Shown piece by piece: positions 52,091 through 59,536 of a stretch of 64,000 nt of DNA. Numbering within the stretch: the first letter of the stretch is position 1; each line of letters begins with the position of its first letter. The notes beneath the pieces were generated by a model. That model had not been told where the DNA came from. It searched no databases and worked only from the letters and a program-made list of their open reading frames with translations. Both the position numbers and the translations under genes were made by a program. This DNA comes from an uncultured Curtobacterium sp. (GTDB taxonomy: Bacteria; Actinomycetota; Actinomycetes; Actinomycetales; Microbacteriaceae): contig CAJYUW010000024.1 of assembly GCA_913778205.1 (NCBI GenBank), forward strand, positions 124,001-188,000, given 5' to 3'.

Positions 52091-53266
52091 TTACTCCGCC
52101 GAAACACCCCCGGCGGCCGCGGGGAGCGTCCGCACGGTCGCCACGAGGCCGCCGCCGTCACGCGCCGCGAGGTCGAGCGACCACCCGTGCGCCCGGGCCA
52201 CGGCCGCGACGATGGACAGGCCGAGGCCGCTGTGGCGGTGGGAACCGGTCGCGGCGGCCCGCTGGAACGGCTCCGTGAGCCGTTCCAGGTCTGCCGGGCG
52301 CACGTCCGGCCCGGAGTTCTCGACCACGATGCCGTCCCGGTCGACGCGGACCCGCACGGCCCCGCCCGGGACGTTGTACTCGACCGCGTTGTCGACGAGG
52401 TTGAGGAGCAACTGGCGGACGAGCACCGGCTCGGCCACGAGCTCCAGGCCGTCGGCGACCTCGGACCCGACGGTGACCTCGGCGGCACGAGCGGCGGCGG
52501 CGACGGTCGCGACGACGTCGGCCACGAGCTCGTCGACGTCGACCGGGACACGCTCGGCGCCCACGTCGCGATCGGCCTCGGCCAGGACGAGGAGGCTCTC
52601 CACCAGCCGCTCCGTCCGACGGTTCTCGGCGAGCAGCGTCTCGCGCGCATCGGCGATCTCGGCGGGGGTCGCGTCGTCCGGCAGGGCGATCTGGAGCGCC
52701 GCGCGCTGCACGGCGAGCGGCGTGCGGAGCTCGTGCGACGCCTGGGCGACGAAGCGCCGCTGGCTCTCGAAGGCTCCCTCCAACCGGGCGATGAGCGCGT
52801 CGATCGTGTCGGCGAGCCGGCGCAGCTCGTCGTCCGGCCCGCCGAGGGCGATCCGCTCGTGCAGGTTCGACGCCGAGAGCCGGGTGGTCGTCTCGGTGAT
52901 CGTGTCGACCGGTCGGAGCATCCGACGACTCACGGCCCACCCGACCGCGCCGGCGAGGAGTCCCGCGACGCCGACCCCGACCGCCGACCACTGCCACTGG
53001 AGCGTGGCGACCGTCCGCACGAGGGCCACGCCGGTGCCGACGGGCTGCCCGGTGGACGGCGCGGACGGGACCGGCGAGGCCCCCGTCGGGCGGAGCGGCG
53101 CGCCCGTCGGCGCCGACGATCCGCGGATCTCGGTGACGAGGAGCTCCCGCGCGTAGGAGGCCTGGGACGCGAGGTTGACGAACACGAGGACAGCCGTGGT
53201 CAGCACCACGGACGCCACGGCGAAGACGACGGCGGTGCGCGCCCGGATGCTCCAGGAGCGGGTCAC
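52091..53266 (-). CDS. Sensor histidine kinase, partner regulator lost
   Basis: A 391-residue kinase: helix 1 (about 10-31), outer loop of some 60 residues rich in Pro/Ser, helix 2 (about 93-113), HAMP, HisKA with His178 (QASHELRTPL), and HATPase with NLVDNAVEYN and SGLGLSIV. All catalytic boxes are intact. GTG 53266 overlaps the stop of the preceding 40-codon remnant by GTGA, the normal regulator-kinase junction. Predicted to control the efflux operon 85 bases downstream. Confidence 0.93.
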   Translation of the reverse strand: MTRSWSIRARTAVVFAVASVVLTTAVLVFVNLASQASYARELLVTEIRGSSAPTGAPLRPTGASPVPSAPSTGQPVGTGVALVRTVATLQWQWSAVGVGVAGLLAGAVGWAVSRRMLRPVDTITETTTRLSASNLHERIALGGPDDELRRLADTIDALIARLEGAFESQRRFVAQASHELRTPLAVQRAALQIALPDDATPAEIADARETLLAENRRTERLVESLLVLAEADRDVGAERVPVDVDELVADVVATVAAAARAAEVTVGSEVADGLELVAEPVLVRQLLLNLVDNAVEYNVPGGAVRVRVDRDGIVVENSGPDVRPADLERLTEPFQRAAATGSHRHSGLGLSIVAAVARAHGWSLDLAARDGGGLVATVRTLPAAAGGVSAE

Positions 53267-53385
53267 GATGCTGGACCCCGGCGGGCGATGGGCCGGATCG
53301 GAGCCGACTCACGGGGGTCTGCACGCGGCCGCTCGGCGACCGCGCCGGCGACCGCCACCCCGTCGTCGACCGCCAGCATGCGCAT
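53263..53385 (-). pseudogene. Response-regulator remnant, 40 codons
   Basis: Begins MRMLAVDDGVAVAGAVAE, which matches the first 18 residues of the complete regulator at 42060-42713 at 11 positions, including the Asp7-Asp8 pair. It then diverges to a basic tail and stops, with TGA overlapping the kinase GTG. TAGGCT ends six bases before the ATG, so the promoter survives. Nearly all of the receiver and the whole DNA-binding domain are missing, as expected from a large internal deletion. Confidence 0.7.
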
Positions 53386-53394
53386 GGCGGGAGC

Positions 53395-53556
53395 CTACCC
53401 AGCGGACGGAGCGGGCGCGGGCTCGTCGGCATCGAGTCGCACGGTTCCGGCGGCCTCGTCGATCGTCACGCGGAACGCGGGACCGGTCGGAACTGGGACC
53501 ACGGCGAGCGGCACGGTGTCGAGGGTCATGTGGTGGCGGATCGCGTTCTGGTCCAT
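53395..53556 (-). CDS. Small protein, unknown
   Basis: A possible 53-residue protein, MDQNAIRHHMTLDTVPLAVV to APSAG, ending ten bases before the regulator remnant. No clear ribosome binding site or family. It could be a leader peptide or a chance frame. Confidence 0.35.
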   Translation of the reverse strand: MDQNAIRHHMTLDTVPLAVVPVPTGPAFRVTIDEAAGTVRLDADEPAPAPSAG

Positions 53557-53623
53557 GGCTCGAGCTTGGACGGTCGGCTGTTTCGTCAGCGTTGCGCTGC
53601 GGACCGGGTCGACGGCACCGCCG

Positions 53624-53664
53624 GGAGGCCCGCAGCGCGTCCCTGGGACGCGCTGCGGGCCTCC
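53624..53664. terminator. 41-bp hairpin of the GGGAGGC family
   Basis: Perfect 20-base arms around one base. One arm carries CGGGAGGCCCG and the outer edge of the other CTGGAGGCCCG, showing that the two word variants pair. Located 28 bases past the clpB stop. Confidence 0.85.
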
Positions 53665-53692
53665 AGGCGGTCGCCTCCGTCGCGTGGCCTCG

Positions 53693-55876
53693 CTACTCCT
53701 CGACGATCTCGCCCTCGACGACCGCACCGAGGTCGAACGGCTCGACGACGAGTTCGTCGCCGCTCGGAGCCACGTCCACGCGCACCGTGTCGCCGTCCCG
53801 GACGTCGCCGGCCAGGATGGCGCGCGCCAGCCGGTCGTCGATCTGCCGCTGCATGAGTCGGCGGAGCGGACGCGCGCCGTACACCGGGTCGTAGCCGCGC
53901 TCGGCGAGCCAGGTGCGCGCCGACGGCGTCACCGCGAGCTCGAGCCGACGGTCCGACAGCCGTCGGGCGAGGCGGTCGACGTACAGCGACACGATCTGCC
54001 CGAGGTCCTCGGAGGTGAGCGCCTGGAACACCACGATGTCGTCGAGCCGGTTGACGAACTCCGGCCGGAAGGCCTGCGTGACCAGCTCGCGGACGCCCTC
54101 CTCGCGCTGTGCCTCGGACAGGGAGGTGTCCGTGAGGAACTGCGAGCCGAGGTTCGACGTCAGGACGAGGATCGTGTTCCGGAAGTCCACGGTCCTGCCC
54201 TGACCGTCCGTCAACCGGCCGTCGTCGAGGACCTGCAACAGCACGTCGAACACCTCGGGGTGCGCCTTCTCGACCTCGTCGAGGAGCACGACCGAGTAGG
54301 GCCGGCGACGGACGGCCTCGGTGAGCTGCCCGCCGGCCTCGTACCCGACGTAGCCGGGCGGTGCGCCGATGAGCCGGGCCACCGAGTGCTTCTCGCCGTA
54401 CTCGCTCATGTCGATCCGGACGAGGGCCTTCTCGTCGTCGAACAGGAACTCGGCGAGCGCCTTGGCGAGCTCGGTCTTGCCGACGCCGGTCGGGCCGAGG
54501 AACAGGAACGACCCCGTCGGACGGTCCGGGTCGGAGATGCCCGCGCGGGTGCGACGGACCGCCTCGGACACCGTGTTCACGGCGGAGCGCTGCCCGATGA
54601 TCCGTCGGCCGAGCTCGCTCTCGAGGTGCAGCAGCTTCTCGGTCTCGCCCTGGAGCAGGCGGCCGAGGGGGATGCCGGTCCACTGCGCGATCACGGCGGC
54701 GATGTCCTCGTCGGTGACGCTGTCGTTCACCATCCGTTCGGCGCTCCCGGCCTGCTCGGCGGCGGCCAGCTCGGCCTCGATCCGCGGCTTCTCGCCGTAC
54801 TCGAGACGGCTGACGGTCTCGTAGTCCGCTTCGCGCTGTGCCCGCTGCGACCGCATGTTGAGGTCGTCCAGCTGCTGCTTGAGCTCACCGATCCGGTTGA
54901 GCGCCGCCCGCTCGGCCTGCCAGCGCTCCTGGAGCTCAGCGAGCAGCGACGCACGACCCGCCATCTCCGCGCGCAGCGTCTCGAGCCGCGCCTTGGACGC
55001 GTCGTCCTTCTCCTGCTTGAGCGCGAACTCCTCGACGCGCAGCCGGTCGACGGTGCGCTTGAGCTCGTCGATCTCGACGGGCGACGAGTCGATCTCCATG
55101 CGGAGCCGCGACGCGGCCTCGTCGATGAGGTCGATCGCCTTGTCGGGCAGCTGACGCCCGGAGATGTACCGGTTCGACAGGCTCGCAGCGGCGACGAGTG
55201 CGGAGTCGTTGATCGTCACCTTGTGGTGCGCCTCGTAGCGCTCCTTGAGCCCGCGCAGGATCGCCACGGCGTCCTCGACGCTCGGCTCCCCGACGTACAC
55301 CTGCTGGAACCGCCGTTCGAGCGCGGCGTCCTTCTCGATGTACTCGCGGTACTCGTCGAGCGTCGTCGCACCGATGAGTCGGAGCTCACCGCGGGCCAGC
55401 ATCGGCTTGAGCATGTTCGACGCCGCGACGGACCCCTCGCCGCCGCCGGCGCCCATGAGGGTGTGCAGTTCGTCGATGAAGGTGATCACCCGCCCGTCGG
55501 AGTCGTTGATCTCCTTGAGCACGGCCTTGAGCCGCTCCTCGAACTCGCCGCGGTACTTCGCGCCGGCGATGAGCGCGGAGATGTCGAGCGACACGAGCCG
55601 CTTGTCCTTGAGGGAGTCGGCGACGTCCCCGGCGACGATGCGCTGCGCCAGCCCCTCGACCACGGCGGTCTTCCCGACGCCGGGCTCGCCGATGAGCACC
55701 GGGTTGTTCTTGGTCCGGCGGGTGAGCACCTGCGAGACACGTCGGATCTCGGCGTCACGACCGATGACCGGGTCGAGCTTGCCGCTCCGCGCGACCGCGG
55801 TGAGGTCGACGCCGTACTGCTCGAGGGCGGTCTTCTGTCGCTCTTGCGAGTCAGGGGCGCCCTGGAGGTTCGCCAT
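53693..55876 (-). CDS. clpB: ClpB-type disaggregase lacking the N-domain
   Basis: A 727-residue AAA+ chaperone. Walker A motifs at 63-70 (GEPGVGKT) and 461-468 (GPTGVGKT), first Walker B near 130-136, coiled M-domain about 265-375, and [27 protein letters not shown] of the second module. Typical ClpB has about 850-870 residues; this one lacks the roughly 140-residue N-terminal substrate domain. No ClpP loop (IGF/L) is evident. ATG 55876; a HAIR operator lies 33 bases upstream. Confidence 0.93.
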   Translation of the reverse strand: MANLQGAPDSQERQKTALEQYGVDLTAVARSGKLDPVIGRDAEIRRVSQVLTRRTKNNPVLIGEPGVGKTAVVEGLAQRIVAGDVADSLKDKRLVSLDISALIAGAKYRGEFEERLKAVLKEINDSDGRVITFIDELHTLMGAGGGEGSVAASNMLKPMLARGELRLIGATTLDEYREYIEKDAALERRFQQVYVGEPSVEDAVAILRGLKERYEAHHKVTINDSALVAAASLSNRYISGRQLPDKAIDLIDEAASRLRMEIDSSPVEIDELKRTVDRLRVEEFALKQEKDDASKARLETLRAEMAGRASLLAELQERWQAERAALNRIGELKQQLDDLNMRSQRAQREADYETVSRLEYGEKPRIEAELAAAEQAGSAERMVNDSVTDEDIAAVIAQWTGIPLGRLLQGETEKLLHLESELGRRIIGQRSAVNTVSEAVRRTRAGISDPDRPTGSFLFLGPTGVGKTELAKALAEFLFDDEKALVRIDMSEYGEKHSVARLIGAPPGYVGYEAGGQLTEAVRRRPYSVVLLDEVEKAHPEVFDVLLQVLDDGRLTDGQGRTVDFRNTILVLTSNLGSQFLTDTSLSEAQREEGVRELVTQAFRPEFVNRLDDIVVFQALTSEDLGQIVSLYVDRLARRLSDRRLELAVTPSARTWLAERGYDPVYGARPLRRLMQRQIDDRLARAILAGDVRDGDTVRVDVAPSGDELVVEPFDLGAVVEGEIVEE

Positions 55877-55908
55877 GCGTTCCGTCCTTTCGTTGCGGTG
55901 ATCCTGGG

Positions 55909-55929
55909 GTTGAGTCTACTGCACTCAAG
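55909..55929. promoter_or_regulatory. HspR-type heat-shock operator (HAIR)
   Basis: On the minus strand CTTGAGT-N7-ACTCAAC, one mismatch from the HAIR consensus CTTGAGT-N7-ACTCAAG bound by HspR. It contains a TAGACT that could be the clpB -10 box and overlaps the stop of the upstream exporter gene. Confidence 0.8.
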
Positions 55930-57319
55930 TTCTGTCCGTCACGGCTTCCGCGCGCTCCGGGTTCCGGATGCCGACGGCGCTGACGACCGATCCCGCAAGC
56001 AGGAGCACCCCCATGACCACCACCGCTCGGTGGAACCCTGCCGTGCTCATCGCCCCGCCGAGCACGACGCCGGCGAGCGCGACCATGACGAGGCTCGCGA
56101 CCCGTGCGACCGCGTTGTTGACCGCGGAGCCGATGCCCGCCTCGGCCTCCGGCACGGACCCGAGGACCGCGCTCGTCAGCGGTGTGACCATGAGCGAGAT
56201 GCCCAGCCCGACGAGCACCAGTCCCGGCAACACCGTCCACCAGTACGCAGCAGGATCGTCCCCCACGAGCGCCATGAGGAACGACCCCACGGCGGCGATC
56301 GCCGGACCAGCGGTCATGAACCACCGCGGTCCGTACCGACCGGCGAACGAGCCGACCGCCGTCGAGAGCGCCAGGAGCAGGACCGTCGGGGGCAGCGTGG
56401 CGATCCCGGCGAGCCACGCCGGGAACGCCCAGACCTCCTGGAGGAACAGCGTCACCACGAACCCGACCATCCCGAGCGCACCGTAGATCGACAGGGTCGC
56501 GAGGTTCCCGACCGCGAAGTTGCGCGCACGGAACAGCCCGAGGTCCACGAGCGGCTGCGCGGTTCGCCGTTCCCACGGCACGAACGCAGCGAGCGCCAGT
56601 CCGCCGAGCACCAGCGCAGCGACCACGACCGGCGACGACCAGCCGAGCCGCTCCTGTTCGATGAGCCCGAGCACGACCCCGCCGATGCCGACCACCGCGA
56701 GCACCGCCCCGACGACGTCGACCCGTGGCCGCCCGGGGGGCCGGACGTCCCCGGAGATCCGCAGCACGAGCGGGAGGGTGGCCGCGATGGGCACCGCCGT
56801 GAGCACGAAGATCCACCGCCAGCCGATGCCGTCGACGATCACGCCGCCGATCACCGGGCCGACGACCACGGCGACGCTCGACCACGCCGTCCACGAGCCG
56901 ATCGCCCGGCCCTGCGCCGCACCGCGGAACGCCGCGATGATGAGCGCGAGCGAACTCGGAGTGACGAGCGCGCCGCCGACGCCCTGGAGCGCCCGGGCGA
57001 CGATGAGCACCTCACTCGTCGGTGCCGCCGCGCACACGACGGAGGCGACCCCGAAGACGACCAGCCCGAGCGTGATGATCCGCACCCGGCCGAACAGGTC
57101 CGACAGCGAGCCGGCCACGAGGATGAGCGACCCGAGCGTCACCATGTACGCGTCGACGACCCACTGCTGCACGACGAGCCCACCACCGAGGTCGTGCCGG
57201 ATCGCCGGGAGTGCGACGTTCACCACGCTCGCGTCCAGGCCGACCACGAACGACGCCAGGATCGCGACGACGAGCACCACACGGCGATCGTCGCGGAGCG
57301 GTGCGGCCGGTGTCGTCAT
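55925..57319 (-). CDS. DHA2-family MFS drug exporter
   Basis: A 464-residue proton-driven exporter with fourteen predicted helices. SVVNVALPAIRHDLG in helix 1, VTLGSLILVAGSLSDLFGRVRI (motif A) and ALQGVGGALVTPSSLALI (motif C region) place it in the EmrB/QacA group. ATG 57319 has a weak GGATGA upstream. Substrate unknown. Confidence 0.9.
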   Translation of the reverse strand: MTTPAAPLRDDRRVVLVVAILASFVVGLDASVVNVALPAIRHDLGGGLVVQQWVVDAYMVTLGSLILVAGSLSDLFGRVRIITLGLVVFGVASVVCAAAPTSEVLIVARALQGVGGALVTPSSLALIIAAFRGAAQGRAIGSWTAWSSVAVVVGPVIGGVIVDGIGWRWIFVLTAVPIAATLPLVLRISGDVRPPGRPRVDVVGAVLAVVGIGGVVLGLIEQERLGWSSPVVVAALVLGGLALAAFVPWERRTAQPLVDLGLFRARNFAVGNLATLSIYGALGMVGFVVTLFLQEVWAFPAWLAGIATLPPTVLLLALSTAVGSFAGRYGPRWFMTAGPAIAAVGSFLMALVGDDPAAYWWTVLPGLVLVGLGISLMVTPLTSAVLGSVPEAEAGIGSAVNNAVARVASLVMVALAGVVLGGAMSTAGFHRAVVVMGVLLLAGSVVSAVGIRNPERAEAVTDRT

Positions 57320-57373
57320 GCGCTCATCCAACCCCGTGCGGCCGTCGGCGCGCCCACACCCCACGCATGACGA

Positions 57374-57404
57374 AGCCCCCGCGACCGGAGTGGTCGCGGG
57401 GGCT
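57374..57404. terminator. GC-rich terminator hairpin
   Basis: Perfect 13-base arms (57374-57386, 57392-57404) around GGAGT, between tatA and the exporter gene on the same strand. Unrelated in sequence to the GGGAGGC family. Confidence 0.85.
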
Positions 57405-57440
57405 GCCGACAGGACGGGGCTGGGTGTCCTCGGTCTGGTG

Positions 57441-57704
57441 CTACTGCTTCGGGTCGGCGTTCGGCTGGACCGACGGACCCGGGTTCACGACCGGCGCGGC
57501 CGGCTGTGCAGCGGCGTTCTGCGCGGTGGTGTTCTGCGCGGTGGTGTCGGGCGACTGCTTGTCGTCCGTGCCCATCTCCTTCTTGAAGATGTTGATCGAC
57601 TGACCGAGACCCTTCGCGAGCGCCGGGAGCTTGGTCGCCCCGAACAGCAGGATGACGATCCCGAGGATGATCAGCAGATGGATGCCGTTGAGGCCTGCGA
57701 ACAT
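57441..57704 (-). CDS. tatA: Twin-arginine translocase subunit TatA
   Basis: An 87-residue protein: short N-terminal helix ([19 protein letters not shown]) with the FG and LP hinge, amphipathic helix ([17 protein letters not shown]) and a disordered Ala/Thr/Pro tail. It forms the pore of the Tat export system. AAGGAG at 57715-57710 is five bases from ATG 57704; ATG 57707 is too close. The 197 bases upstream hold no other gene. Confidence 0.94.
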   Translation of the reverse strand: MFAGLNGIHLLIILGIVILLFGATKLPALAKGLGQSINIFKKEMGTDDKQSPDTTAQNTTAQNAAAQPAAPVVNPGPSVQPNADPKQ

Positions 57705-57901
57705 CATGACTCCTTCGATGGTGAACTGGTCGCCGTGTTCGGGTCGTCTTCGACACACGCGGCGGAAGCTCGTGGTCCGACCATGGTAACCCGGTCCGCC
57801 GGGAAACACAGGCGCTCAGCCCGAACCGACACCGTTCGCACAGGCTCGCACGACACGCCCGGACCGCACGCCCGCCCCGCACCTCGGCGGGCGGTGGATG
57901 G

Positions 57902-59419
57902 TCAGTACGCCCCGCGGGAACGAAGCACCGACGGGATCGTGCGCGCGAGGATGACGAGGTCGTGCAGGAAGGACCAGTTCTCGACGTAGTGCAGGTCGAG
58001 CCGGACCCCCTCCGCCCAGTCGAGGTCGGAGCGACCACTCACCTGCCAGAGTCCGGTGATGCCGGGGGTCACGAGCAGACGACGGTCCGCGAAGTCCTCG
58101 TAGACGGCGACCTCCCTCGGCAGCGCGGGACGCGGACCGACGAGGCTCATCGACCCGGTGAGCACGTTCCAGAGCTGCGGGAGCTCATCGAGGGACGTCC
58201 GCCGCAGGAACGCGCCGACCCGGGTGACCCGGGGGTCGTCCTTCATCTTGAACAGTGGGCCGGCCCCCTCGTTGGAACTCTCGAGCGTCGCCATGCGGGC
58301 CTCCGCGTCGACGCACATCGTCCGGAACTTGAGGATCGAGAAGTCACGACCGCCCCGCCCGACCCGGGTCTGGCGGAACAGCACCGGACCGCCGTCGTCG
58401 AGTCGGATCGCGAGCGCGATCACCGCGAGCACGGGCGCGAGCACGAGGAGGCCGACCCCGGCCCCCACGACGTCGAGCAGACGCTTGCCGAACCGACGGC
58501 GGTAGTCCGGGGTCTCGACGTGCATGAGCGGCAGCCCGTCGACCGGTCGCTCGTGCACCCGACCGGCGGCGATGTCCGCGAGCGGCGACGAGACGACGAG
58601 CTCGACCCCGTGTTCCTCGAGCTGCCACCCGAGACGCCGCAGCCGTTCGTGCCCGCCGGGGACCGCGCCGGCCACGACCACCGCGGAGACCCCACCGGAC
58701 GCCGCGCGGTCGAGGACCTCGTCGATCCGGCCGACCACGGGGACCCGCTGGGGGCCGAGGTCGATCGTGGAGCCGACCGCGTCGCAGTCCGTCACGACCC
58801 CGGCGACCCGGTAGCCAGCGACGGGGGTGGCCGCGATCCGCCGTCCCACGTAGCGGACGTCGGCACCGTCGCCGACCAGGAGGACGTCCTGCAGCCGCTC
58901 GCCCCGCGCGCGACGGCGGGCGAGCACGGTCCGGACGACCTTGCGCTCGAGGGCGAGCAGGAGGAGGCCGAGCGGGAAGGCGACGGCCACGTAGCCGCGG
59001 GCGATGTCGAGCTGGACCGCGTACGACACGATCGCGACGCAGGCACCGGCGACGAGGCTCGCGGTCACCAGCCGGCGGTACTCCTCGTTGCCGACCCCGG
59101 CGATGCGCGCGTTCCGGGTCCCGAATGAGGCCAGCAGCGCCATCCAGACGAGGACGATCACCGGAGCGACGACGAACTCGATCCAGCCGGCTGCCCGCGA
59201 ACCGACGGGCAGCTCCCCCGGGAACCGCACAGCGTGTGCGGCGGCGAACGCCAGGCCCAGGACGAGCAGGTCGAGGCCGGCGACCGCGACGGCGAACCCG
59301 GCGGGGGCGCCGGCCGGCGCGGTGGAGGCGTGCGGGCGGGCGCCAGGGAGGGTCGAGCCGGGCAGGGTCGAGCCGGCCAGTGCCGTGCTGGGTCGTGCTG
59401 GTCGGACGACGTACGACAT
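57902..59419 (-). CDS. Polyprenyl glycosylphosphotransferase (exopolysaccharide priming)
   Basis: A 505-residue WbaP/CpsE-like enzyme that moves a sugar phosphate onto undecaprenyl phosphate to start a repeat unit. Four N-terminal helices, a CoA-binding-like middle domain (VLLVGDGADVRYV), then the catalytic domain from about 300 (KRLLDVVGAGVGLLVLAPV, FRQTRVG, ILKFRTM, RRTSLDELPQLWNVL, VGPRP). GGAGGT precedes the ATG. No other polysaccharide gene is adjacent. Confidence 0.93.
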   Translation of the reverse strand: MSYVVRPARPSTALAGSTLPGSTLPGARPHASTAPAGAPAGFAVAVAGLDLLVLGLAFAAAHAVRFPGELPVGSRAAGWIEFVVAPVIVLVWMALLASFGTRNARIAGVGNEEYRRLVTASLVAGACVAIVSYAVQLDIARGYVAVAFPLGLLLLALERKVVRTVLARRRARGERLQDVLLVGDGADVRYVGRRIAATPVAGYRVAGVVTDCDAVGSTIDLGPQRVPVVGRIDEVLDRAASGGVSAVVVAGAVPGGHERLRRLGWQLEEHGVELVVSSPLADIAAGRVHERPVDGLPLMHVETPDYRRRFGKRLLDVVGAGVGLLVLAPVLAVIALAIRLDDGGPVLFRQTRVGRGGRDFSILKFRTMCVDAEARMATLESSNEGAGPLFKMKDDPRVTRVGAFLRRTSLDELPQLWNVLTGSMSLVGPRPALPREVAVYEDFADRRLLVTPGITGLWQVSGRSDLDWAEGVRLDLHYVENWSFLHDLVILARTIPSVLRSRGAY

Positions 59420-59509
59420 CGCGGTACCTCCGGTCGGCTGCCGGTCCGACGGGACGTCGACCGGGTGCCGCAGGCAGCGCCGTCATCGGCTGACCGAGCA
59501 GCACCCGAT

Positions 59510-59532
59510 CAGAATATCACCGTGATGTTCTG
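59510..59532. promoter_or_regulatory. 23-bp dyad upstream of the sugar transferase
   Basis: Arms CAGAATATCA and TGATGTTCTG, nine of ten bases complementary, separated by CCG. It lies between the beta-mannosidase stop and the transferase start. Its half-site TGATRTTCTG also occurs in the acyltransferase promoter. Confidence 0.5.
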
Positions 59533-59536
59533 GACA

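Noticed and set aside
51662-57370. 1902-codon open frame on the plus strand
   Set aside because: It runs antisense to the lipoprotein, kinase, ClpB and exporter genes, all clearly real; long shadows are expected at this base composition.
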